A DNA stretch of 10,993 nucleotides, taken from the NCBI GenBank assembly GCA_026770615.1, contig MU631420.1, forward strand, positions 308,449 through 319,441, in the 5' to 3' direction. Under the pieces are notes generated by a model that searched no databases, was not told the origin of the DNA, and was given only the letters and a program-made list of their open reading frames with translations. This DNA is from Pavlovales sp. CCMP2436 (taxonomy: Eukaryota; Haptophyta; Pavlovophyceae; Pavlovales). Every line of letters begins with the position of its first letter. The stretch's first letter is position 1. The position numbers and the translations under genes are program-made. This document shows positions 1 through 8,144 of this stretch, piece after piece.

Positions 1-2
1 AC

Positions 3-1108
3 CTCACCGAGGACCGCGAGGCTCAGCGGTTTGACGCGCTCAAGATGCGGATCAACGCGCTCCCGCGGGGCGATCGCGTCGTGCACTTGGTTAGGAGCAT
101 CGACCGCAACAGCTCTGCCTGAGTGGCCGCGCTTCCGATTGGCTACGGCGCCTGCACCATCGGCGAGTGGGTGGAGGTCACAGACGCTTCTTCGGCGTCC
201 CGAGTCCCATCTGCGTCGACCTAGCCGCGCGCGGCGCGCGGTTGTTCAACCGCGACATCGACGTACACGGAGACAACATTGTCGCGGCCACCGGGCAGAG
301 CGTCACCGGCGACCACATCTCCAAGCTCAGGCACGATCCGCTCCTCGCCCTCCTGGCTGAGGTTGCGAGGAGAATGGGTGCGCACGCGCGCACCGAGGCG
401 GGAGACATCTTCGCCTCGGTACTCGCCTCCAACCAGGCCGCGTACCGGCTCTTCTTCGGTGGGGTAGGCCGGCGACCCGGGCCGAAGGTCGACCTCTACG
501 CCGAGTACGACCACACGGGTGGGCGGGCGGTCCCGCAACTGCTTGAACTCAAGACCATGGCGTTCTGCAGGTCTCGGTACAGGGACACCAACGGCAACTA
601 CTCTGAGCGTGCTGTGGGCAGGCGAGCTGACTCGCTTCCGGTAGAACGCATGGCGGAGCTCATCAAGATTGATCGCGAACTCTTCCACACGACCCCCGGA
701 CAGACTGGCCCGATGCAATCCCGCGCACAGACCTTCTGCACTGCAGGCGGCCCCGCGTTCGCCGCCCTCGTGATTGGAGCCTTCGGCGAGTGGTCTGACG
801 ACCTGGAATTCTTCGTCGGGGACCTCGCCAGCATGGACGCAAGAGCGCTCCAAGCTCGCATGGGGGCCCCCTCCGCTGCGCAAGCGCGCAGCACTCTCCT
901 GTGGAAGATGAGACAGGAGATCGGCATGTGCGCACTTCGAGGGCGCGCCAAGGTCATCATTGCGTGCGCGCGATTGGAGCGCACCAGCACCGGCACCGGC
1001 AACGGCGGCGGCACACGCACTGACAGCGACGACGACGGCAATCCCGACGAGTGGGCTGAGGGCGCGTACCACCTCCGCAGGGAGACACGGTTTGGGATCG
1101 GCGCCTAG
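3..1108 (+). pseudogene. Degenerate C-terminal region of an algal retroelement protein (downstream of a missing RT domain)
   Basis: This is the C-terminal part of a protein family that I know as following reverse transcriptase in non-LTR-like retroelements of haptophytes, pelagophytes and dinoflagellates. The RT domain itself would lie left of the window. Coding similarity begins in frame 3 (positions 3-119, ending VRSIDRNSSA). It meets a TGA at 120-122, where the family usually has Trp in a 'DRxSxxWV' motif. It continues in that frame as 'ALPIGYG...EWVEV' to about 178, then shifts into frame 2 for 'RRFFGVPSP'. Frame 2 is then open to the TAG at 1106-1108. Within it lie an acidic-basic core, VDL (Asp codon 491-493) followed by LLELKT (Glu codon 545, Lys codon 551), which resembles a PD-(D/E)XK nuclease site. 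The family motifs GPMQS and LVIGAFGEWSDD also follow. A GTG-started 313-codon frame (167-1108) exists, but this is not a credible natural start. The stop and frameshift indicate a dead copy. Confidence 0.72.
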
Positions 1109-1112
1109 TATG

Positions 1113-1146
1113 CCGCCTGGGTGACTGCATACCGCCTGGGTGACTG
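1113..1146. repeat. Two copies of a 15-bp motif at 19-bp spacing, after the retroelement stop
   Basis: The motif CCGCCTGGGTGACTG occurs at 1113-1127 and again at 1132-1146, starting five bases after the retroelement stop codon. Short tandem repeats in this position are common in the 3' tails of non-LTR retroelements, so this may mark the element's 3' end. That is inference from position and repetition only. Confidence 0.6.
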
Positions 1147-1261
1147 AATGTCGTCGCGCCTATACGCTCGGAGTCGACCACTTCTGAGACAGAATGACGC
1201 AACCCATTGCCTGCTGCCCTTTTCTATTGTAAGTAAGTCGTAGTTAAAAAGAAAACGCATC

Positions 1262-1395
1262 AACGCCGAGCCCGCCCCCGAGCCCGCCGCTGAGGCGCTG
1301 AGCCCGCCGCCGAGCCCGCCCCCCAGGCCGAGCCCCCCGCCTAGCCCGCCGCTGAGGCCGAGCCTGCCGCCGAACCCGCCGTCGCTGCCGAGCCA
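1262..1395. repeat. GC-rich degenerate minisatellite (roughly 12-bp unit)
   Basis: The stretch is built from degenerate copies of a unit close to GCCGAGCCCGCC, with variants such as GCTGAGGCC and CCGAACCCG. One frame would read Ala-Glu-Pro-type repeats at first, but copy lengths are not all multiples of three, so no frame keeps that reading. It lies directly before the DNAJ start codon at 1410, so it is probably 5' UTR or promoter DNA. The remaining bases of the gap, 1147-1261, hold nothing I recognise. Confidence 0.6.
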
Positions 1396-1409
1396 CCGCG
1401 CTCGAGCTC

Positions 1410-2077
1410 ATGGTGAAGGAGACCGCCTACTACGACCGGCTCGGCGTAACGCCCGAGGCATCAAAGACCGACATCCGGAAGGCCTATTATGCCAAGGCGA
1501 AGCAGTGCCACCCAGACAAGCACCCGGGCGACGAGGCCAAGGAGAACGAGTTCAAGTTGCTATCGGAGGCCTACCAGGTCATCTTCGACGAGGAGTCGCG
1601 CGCCACCTACGACGAGCTGGGCGCCGCGGGCATGCAGCACTCCACTGTGGATCCGCGCGATGTGTTTGCCGCCGTCTTCGGCGGCCCGGAATTTCTCCCA
1701 TGGGTCGGCACGCTCGCGATGTGTGCGCCTATCGACGAGAAGCTCGCGGCGGGCGCCGACGCAGCGATGCAGCGGCTGGTAGCGCTGCACCAGGAGCTGG
1801 GCCGGCGGCACGAGCAGAGCCCTCCGCTGACGGCCGAGGAGGTGGAGGAGAAGAAGGCCGAGCTCGGCAAGCTGCAGAAGGCGCACGCCGAGGCGCAGGC
1901 GCTCCTCGACGCCAATGTGCAGGCGGTGCAGGCCACGCGCGTCGCCGCGTGCGTGGAGGCTCTGCGCGCCTACGTGCAGCCCTACACCTCGGGCGGCGAG
2001 GCGGGCCGCGCGGCTTTCCTCGCAAAGGCTCGCGAGGACGCGGCCACCCTAAAAAAGGCGAAATTGGGCGACCCCGG

Positions 2078-2120
<43 letters not shown>

Positions 2121-3024
2121 CATGATTCACGTAACCCCCCCCCCCCCCTTGCGATGATTGCTATTCTGGTCACAGATGCTCAACTGCCTGGGGTACGTGT
2201 ACGTGCACGCGACCAACAAGCTGCTGGGCGCCCACGGCGTAGGCGTGCATCGGGTGTGGGGCGCGCTCGAATCAGCTCGCGAGATGGGGCACAACTTGTC
2301 GGAGGGCTTTGGCGCCATCTCGAGTGTGCTCTCCCTCGCCTCTGCGCACTCGAAGCTCGCGCGCGACGCGGACGAGGCCGCCAAGCCAAAGCACAAGCTC
2401 GCACCCGAGCAGCGCGAGGCCCTTGCGCTGCGCGTGTCGCGGAATACATTCCACTTGGTGTGGAAGCTCACGAAGAAGGACATCGAGGACACCGTGCGCG
2501 CGGTGGTCTCCTCCCTGCTTGCCGAGCCCGAGCCGACCGCCACCGAGGCCACCGCCAAGGCCGCCGTGCCCGCAGGCGGTGGCGCGGGCGTGGGTGGCGA
2601 GCGCGCCGGTACGCCCGCGAGTGAGGCGGAGCGTGGCTCCTCGCGCGCCTCGGCGGCCGACGGGACGATTGACCTGCCCGCGCACCTGCTCGCGCGCGCC
2701 GAGGCGTTGGTCGAGTTGGGGCACATCTTCGGCGAGGCGCTCACGTTCTCGCAGTTCCTCGCCAAGGACGCCGGCCCCTCGCGCGCCGAGAAGGCGCAGG
2801 CCGCCGTCGAGAAGTCACTCCGCTCGCGCGGCGTGGATGTCGACTCGGTCCGAAAGTCTGCGGCCGAGAAAGGCGTGTTGCTCTCCAAGTCGGTCACGGG
2901 CGCGGGCACGGCGATGAACAAGCTCTTCGGCCTCGGCAAGAAGGTGGAGACGCCGGGCTCGACGCCGAGGTCGCAGGGCGCCCTGCAGCCTGCGGCGGCA
3001 GTGCCGGCCGGCGAGAAATTGTGA
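1410..3024 (+). CDS. DnaJ (Hsp40) cochaperone with C-terminal DnaJ-X domain
   Basis: This is a J-domain cochaperone that should stimulate Hsp70 ATPase activity. It belongs to the DNAJ-X class known from plants and fungi. The start MVKETAYYDRLGV matches the conserved N-terminus of that class. The J domain spans roughly residues 5-70, with the catalytic HPD motif at residues 34-36, followed by DPRDVFAAVFGG, typical of the class. Exon 1 runs from 1410 to about 2069 and exon 2 from about 2176 to the TGA at 3022-3024, giving close to 500 residues. Exon 2 carries the X domain: MLNCLGYVYVHATNKLLG, then HLVWKLTKKDIEDTVRAVV and ALVELGHIFGEAL. A charged C-terminal extension follows. The frame changes between exons across a C-rich insert, so an intron or other interruption is required. 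Its exact borders are uncertain (see the separate entry). No signal peptide or membrane segment is visible, so it is probably cytosolic. Confidence 0.9.
2070..2175 (+). other. Intron-like insert in the DNAJ gene with 39-C and 14-C homopolymers; borders non-canonical
   Basis: An uninterrupted run of 39 C lies at 2079-2117 and another of 14 C at 2135-2148. Between them are the 10-bp palindrome AATCATGATT (2118-2127) and a short unique piece. The 3' border CACAG|ATG (AG at 2174-2175) is canonical, and downstream codons fit the DnaJ-X family. No GT donor gives the correct frame. Two in-frame alternatives exist. A GA donor after GGC (exon ends 2069) keeps the residues AKLG, which align with the family's Ala-Ser-Phe-Gly. 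A GC donor after AAG (exon ends 2057) loses those residues. A collapsed or erroneous homopolymer in the assembly is also possible. Confidence 0.55.
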
Positions 3025-3240
3025 TGTCCGCGCCCGGCTGTCGTTGCGAAAAAAGTAGAAGCGCTGAGCCGGCAGCCTCGGGCGCTAGCTCCCGGCTCCG
3101 GGATCGGCCCCCCGGTGATTTCCGGCGCGCGTTTGATGCCACGTCTGCACTCAGATCCGAATAAGATATACACAGATAAATATTGTCATCAAATCATGTT
3201 TAATGTCATCGTTGGGCACCGACACTTATCAAAAATACAT

Positions 3241-3264
3241 CTATAACTAACTAGTTAGTTATAG
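3241..3264. repeat. Perfect 24-bp palindrome without spacer
   Basis: The sequence CTATAACTAACT is followed immediately by its exact reverse complement AGTTAGTTATAG, giving a 12-bp inverted repeat with no loop. The identity stops sharply at both ends. It sits in AT-rich DNA between two convergent genes. What it does is unknown; it could be a chance structure in simple-sequence DNA, a protein-binding site, or a transposon footprint. Confidence 0.9.
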
Positions 3265-3310
3265 TGAACTAGTAAGAAGTTATAAGTAAAATGCGCAAGG
3301 TGCAACATAT

Positions 3311-3391
3311 TCTTTCTCTCTCTCTCAGGTCTAGTCTAGTCTCTCTCTATCCCTCTCTCTCCCTCTCTCTCCCTCTCTCTCTCCCCCCCCC
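3311..3391. repeat. CT-rich microsatellite / polypyrimidine tract
   Basis: Runs of CT dinucleotides are broken by CCC and by two TCTAG copies, and the tract ends in nine C. It is a simple-sequence tract in the intergenic region past the 3' ends of both neighbouring genes. No coding or splicing role is evident. Confidence 0.9.
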
Positions 3392-3768
3392 AGCCCAGGC
3401 CAGGGGAGGCGCAGCTGGATGGATAGCGGCGAAATCCACTTTCGAGTAACTAGTAGCGTTAAATCGCAAAATTTCAATTACGGGTGAAATTTGTTCAAGA
3501 ATGAACCAACACGAAAGCGGAGCACTACTAAATATTTTTTATATTACCATCTTGAATAAAAATGCATGAATTAATCACGGCGTATAAGTAAATAAGAGTG
3601 AGTTAGTGATTGAGCGAAGAAAGCTGGAACTTATTTCCTCCTTTCCTTTTCGCCTCCCGTGCATACAGGACAACAAACTCTCCATGCACTGTCCGCGGCC
3701 GGCTCGCGGTGATTCACGGCCCCCGGGCTCGGCTGCGAGAGCCAGGACCGACACCGTTCCCACCAGGT

Positions 3769-6700
3769 CTACTGGTAGTAGCCCGGTGGGCCCGAATGCG
3801 GCCGCTGCTGCTGCTGCTGCTGCATGCCACCCTGCGGTGGCAGCGCGCTCGCGTACATGCCCATCCGCCCACCGCCGCCCTGCTGCATCATCTGCTGCGG
3901 CTGAGTCGCCTGGCCTTGCATCGGGTTCTGCATCGCGTAGTAGGGCTGCTGCGAGTACTGCTGCGCCGACGGGCCCTGCTGGTACACGTAGCGCGCGCCC
4001 TGCTGCGACGACGGCCCGAAGCCCATCATCTGCTGCTGCTGCTGCTGCGCCTGCTGCGCGGGTGCCTGCTGGGCGGACGCCTGCTGCGCGTAGGGCATGA
4101 TGCCGCCCATCGAGCTCTGGCCGTACGCCCCGCCCTGCGCCGCCTGCTGCTGCGCGCCCCACTGCTGCTGCTGATGCGGCTGCTTTGTCGGCTGGCCGCC
4201 CATCCCCATCTGCTGCTGCTGGCTCTGCGTTTGCATGCTGGACATGCCTCCGCTGCCGCCGGACATGCTCTGGCCGTACGACCCACCCTGTGACGTCGGC
4301 TGCTGCGCCCATTGCTGCGGCTGCTGGGATCCCATCATCTGTCCCATGCCGAGCGAAGTGGACGGACCGCCCATCTGCACACCCATCGAGAGCTGACCCC
4401 CCATCTGCCCCATGCCCATGCCCCCCATCTGCCCCGCGCTCGACTGCTGCGGCGCGCGCACGCGCACCGAGGGGTTTTGGTACGAACTCATGAGCACCTC
4501 CCCCGGCGCGTGGCCCGCCGCCTGCCGCCGGCCGCGCTGCTCGTGCTCGTGGGCCAGCGCCGCGCCCCCCCCCGCTGTTTGCATCGCCGCGGCGTAGCTC
4601 ACGCCGCCGCCGCCGCCGGGCGAGAGGAGGAGCGGGTCGGCGCGCTGCTGCTGCTGCTGCTGCTGCAGGAAGCTGCCGCCCATCCCACCGCAGCTGCCCG
4701 AGCCGTACCCCATGCCCACCTGCCCCATCCCGCCCATCCCGGGCACCTCGCGCGCATCCTGGCTCCTGAGCAGCGGCGAGCCGAGCGCGATGCGTCCATC
4801 GGCCGACCTGCGCATCGGGGAGGAGGGGTGGCTCATCGGGTCGCAACTGCCGCGCCGCTCGAACGAGTCGGGCCCGTCGTAGCTCTGTCCGCCCATTGGC
4901 ACGTAGGAGCCCATCACGCCGGCGCGCGGCCGGAAAGCGACGAGGGTGCGCTGGACGAGGCCGCCCGGCTGCTGCTGCTGCTGCTGCGCCATCTGCGGCG
5001 CGCCGTAGCCGCCGCCGTACGCCATGCTGCCGCCCATCCCGGCAGAGGCGCCGCCGTACCCCTCGCAGCCCAGCACGCTTGCCAGCTGCGGCTTACCGCC
5101 CGCCTCGCCGCCCTGCAGCCGCAGCCGCTCGCCGACGGCGCCGGGCGCGATGGGCATGCGGCTCGAGCCGTAGAACACCACCGGACCGCGCCCCGCTGGA
5201 CCGCTGCCCAGGATCGTGCGCTGCGGCGGCGGCTGCTGCTGCGGGTAGAGCCCGTAGCCCTCGCGCCCACCCATGCCGCTGCCCTGCACGAAGACCTGGC
5301 CCATCCCGTTGCCCTGCGCGTGGCCCGAGCCGTCGCCCTCGTCGGCCGAGCCGCTCTGCATCGGCGCCTTGCCCTGCCGCATCCCACTGCGCGCGCACGC
5401 ATCCAGGTCGAGCGCCCCGCCCGCGCGCAGCAGCTGGTCGAACGTCGCGCCGCCGGGCGTGGACACGTCGGAGACCTTGCGCGCGCGTGCCTGGCCCATG
5501 CCGCGTGCGCCGCCGCCGCCGCCCGTCGGGAAGGCACGGTCGGGCGCCACCTAGGCGTTCGAAGGGGGGGCGTTTGAGAGAGGGCGGGCGGTGTGGGTGC
5601 GTGCGCTGGGGGGGGGCATGCGAGGACGCTCGCCTCGGGCAGCGCTGGCGCGGCGCAGCGGCTCACCGTCGGCTGGTAGCCTGGGGGCAGGATGGTGGGC
5701 AGTTCTCGCAGCACTTCCTTGTACACCTTGCGCAGCGTGACCTCCGTCAGCCCGGTCACGTGGCAGATTTCCGTCTGCGTCTTGCGCGAGTCCTCGAGCT
5801 GGCACGCGAGGTAGATGGCCGCCGCCGAGATGCTCATCGGGTTGCGCCGGTTGCAGTAGTTGCGCTCCACGATGACCTGCTCCAACGGTTCGGGTATGTT
5901 CGTTAGGGTGGGTTCGTTAGGGTGGGCTGTGTAGAGCAGGGGTTTGTTCTGCTTATGGCCAGCTGTTAGAGCGCGCGCGCGCGCCGCAGCCGCGCAGGGA
6001 GCTGCGAGCTGCACCCACCTCGGCCATGTGCGTAGCAATGTGCTCGACGGAGGGTGGCAGCTGCAGCAGCTGGCAGAACTTGGGCATCACGCGCGCCATG
6101 TGCAGCGCGATGGTGTCCTTGTCCATCGAGCCATCACCGCCCACGGCGTCGGCGTCGAGCGCGGCGCACACGAGCTTGAGGTAGCGCGCTGCGTCACGCT
6201 CGGAGGTGCCGGTGGCCACGCACGCGTCCTGCAGCGAGCGCGGCTTCTTGAGCGCGCGGCAGGCCGCGACCATGGAGGCGGTGGCCAGCGGGTCGATGGA
6301 GCGGTGCCGCACGGAGGTGGAGGTCGCGCACATGCGGAACAGGTGGATGGCGTGCTCCACCACGTCCGCATCGATCTGCAGCCGCTGCGCCAGCTCCATC
6401 ATCGTGAAGTAGGCGGAGAGGATCGATTTAGCGTCGAGCTCGGCCACCTCCTCGTCCCGCTCCCGCTCGGCGCCGGGCGCGCCCTCCGCCTCGTCGGCCT
6501 CGTCCAGCTCGCCCGCCTCCGATGGCAACGACTGCTCGCGCCCGCGCCCGCGCCCGCCGCGCGCGCCGCCGCGACCGGAGCCGGCGCGCCCGCCGCGCCC
6601 GCGCCCCACGCCGGGGCTCACGCCCCGCCCGCCGCCGCCGCGCGCTGTGGGCGCGCGCCCCCCACCGCGCGCGCTGCCCCGGCCGCCGCGGACGCCGCCG

Positions 6701-7518
6701 CCGCGGCCGCGGCCGCGCACGCGGCCGCCATCTGCGTCCTCTGCACCATCCACGTCATCATTACCACCATTCGCAACGTCCGCTCCGTCGGCCGCCTGCT
6801 CGTCTGGGCCGCCCGCGGCCGCGCCGTCTGCCGCGGGCGCGTCGGCGTCGGCTTCGGCATCCTCGTCGGCGTGCGCGTCGAGCGCGTCGCCATCGTCGCC
6901 CTCGTCGTCCTCGCCGGCACCGTCGAGCTCAACGCCGTCAGCATCGGCGTCGGCCTCCGCTTCCGAGTCGCCGTCGTCTGAGGGATCCCCCGGCTCCTCC
7001 GCCGCCGCCGCCGCCGGCCCAACCGTGGCCCCCTTCTTGGCGCGCTTGGGCGCGCGCGTGCGCGACGGACGCGGGCGCGGCGTGGCGGGACCCTCGTCGC
7101 CATCGTCGCCTTCGTCCATGTTGCCCATCTTGCCCGACTCGCTCGCGTCCGCCAGCAGCAGGTCACCAAACGCGCGCTCGAGCTGCTCGAGGTGCGCCGA
7201 GGTCGAGCGCACCGCCGTCGTGAGCAGCACGTCCTGGTGCACAGCCATGAAGGAGAAGGCGGTGACGAAGTCGGCCGTGTCAAAGTATGGGTCCGAGATG
7301 CCGTCGAGCCCGCACCCCTCGAAGTCGGGCGTGACCGCGCAGAGCGGCGGCGCATCGCTCTCGGTGAGCGCCGTGTGCTCAATCACCTCCACGCGCCGCT
7401 CCTCGCACGCCATCCCGCAGGTGCCGCACTCGACCGTCGAGATGACGCGGTTGACAAAGAGATCGGCCGATCCGCACCCCGGGCACACCTCGAGCGACCC
7501 CTTGAATGGCGTTCCCAT
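3769..7518 (-). CDS. PBRP: pBrp-like TFIIB-related transcription factor with acidic/RGG insertion and Q-rich tail
   Basis: This is a TFIIB-family factor of the pBrp class. In plants pBrp is reported at the plastid envelope and in the nucleus; in the red alga Cyanidioschyzon it is linked to rDNA transcription. Three exons join in phase 0: 7518-6019, 5876-5667 and 5550-3769 (1,163 residues). Both introns have GT-AG ends. A zinc ribbon has Cys12, Cys15, Cys31 and Cys34. It is followed by PLCAVTPD and ADFVTAFSF, which fit pBrp and not ordinary TFIIB. The first cyclin-like repeat is at about residues 362-460 and the second at 471-570, with NPMSISAAAIYLACQLED and TGLTEVTLRKVYKEVL strongly pBrp-like. 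AFPT after the exon 2/3 junction also matches plant pBrp, supporting that splice. Residues 134-361 are a large acidic then Arg-Gly-rich insertion, and residues 571-1163 are Q/G/M-rich. ATG at 7518 is the first Met before the ribbon. Confidence 0.9.
5898..5926. repeat. Two 14-bp copies with a telomere-like TTAGGG core inside pBrp intron 1
   Basis: GTTCGTTAGGGTGG occurs twice in direct tandem (5898-5911 and 5912-5925). Read on the coding (minus) strand, this C/A-rich repeat lies just upstream of the intron's 3' splice site at 5877. There it may serve as the pyrimidine-containing tract. The TTAGGG core is that of common telomere repeats, but two copies of a 14-bp unit are not a telomere. Confidence 0.8.
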
Positions 7519-8144
7519 TCCCTGCCCGGTGTGGGCGCAGCTCTGGGGCGGATTGGAGCGCGTTAGAATGGCCGAGCGGATCGAGCCTTCGCCCAAAACG
7601 CTTAAAACTTTTTTAAGGAAAAAATGATGAGAGGCTCGTCGCTCAGCTCAACTGCCGCAATCCGTTCCAAATATTTCACGAGGACGTGTTCTCTGTGGGC
7701 GTGGCAGCATACGTATCACCACCCACACTCCCACACGCAAATACGTGCACACGCACGCAGGAAGAAGAAGATGAAGAGGGCACACACACACGCACAAACG
7801 ACCAGGAGCAGGACAGCCTTAAATTATCGCTACGTGGGGGGGGAGAGAGAGAGAGAGAGAGAGCCTAGGTGGCAGCGCATCTGCTACGAGTTCATCACCA
7901 ACTTCACCTCTACCACCCTGCTGCCAGGCTCATTTCTCAGCTTGATGATTTGTCACACCGCCAGCCAGAACCCCCCTTCATCGATCTTATGATAATTTAT
8001 CCGCTCGAGTCCTCTCATCGTCGTCGGTTCATAACGACGTCACTTTCGCAAGTGAATCCGACGTTCCAGCTGGTCTTCAGCCGCGCCTGTGCTATATTAG
8101 CTACGACTTACTGAACTATTTAAAAAATGTACCCTCATATTTAA
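7519..8144. promoter_or_regulatory. Head-to-head intergenic region, candidate bidirectional promoter for pBrp and NFU
   Basis: The region separates the start codons of the divergent pBrp (minus) and NFU (plus) genes by 626 bases, so both 5' UTRs and promoters must lie here. Visible elements are a CA-rich stretch (about 7715-7800), a (GA)10 run at 7843-7863, a palindromic GACGTC core within GACGTCAC at 8036-8043 (bZIP-type ACGT core), and TATATTA at 8093-8099. The last is 52 bases before the first NFU ATG. Short open frames in this stretch are repeat-derived and look non-coding. The promoter role is inferred from gene orientation only. Confidence 0.45.
7843..7863. repeat. (GA)n microsatellite
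   Basis: About ten uninterrupted GA dinucleotides directly follow a run of G. It lies in the intergenic region between the two divergent genes. GA repeats occur in many promoters, but no function can be shown here. Confidence 0.9.

Larger units (their letters stand above)
3025..3768. other. Convergent intergenic region between DNAJ and pBrp genes
   Basis: Two genes end here tail to tail. The region is clearly more AT-rich than its flanks from about 3160 on. It contains a perfect palindrome (3241-3264) and a CT-rich tract (3311-3391), which are listed separately. I see no conserved coding frame. An AATAAA is present on the plus strand near 3556, but it is more than 500 bases past the DNAJ stop, so I do not assign it as a poly(A) signal. 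Confidence 0.7.

Noticed and set aside
221..1072. A 283-codon minus-strand open frame opposite the left retroelement
   Set aside because: It has no recognisable motif, and the plus-strand frame over the same bases matches a known retroelement family.
3311..3391. The CT tract as a splice-acceptor pyrimidine tract for a further exon
   Set aside because: It is followed by a possible AG but by no conserved coding frame, and the DNAJ gene already ends with its expected stop at 3024.
4312..5577. A 421-codon plus-strand open frame opposite the pBrp tail
   Set aside because: It is Ala/Arg/Leu/His-rich and arises because GC-rich CAG/CTG repeat DNA lacks stop codons in several frames. The minus-strand frame connects by proper splice sites to conserved pBrp exons.
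6522..7627. Long Arg/Pro- and Ser-rich plus-strand frames opposite pBrp exon 1
   Set aside because: They are shadows of the acidic/RGG coding sequence and stay open only because of GC bias.
7624..7992. A 122-codon plus-strand frame starting with ATG between pBrp and NFU
   Set aside because: It runs through CA and GA simple repeats, shows no family resemblance, and lies in the expected promoter and 5' UTR region.
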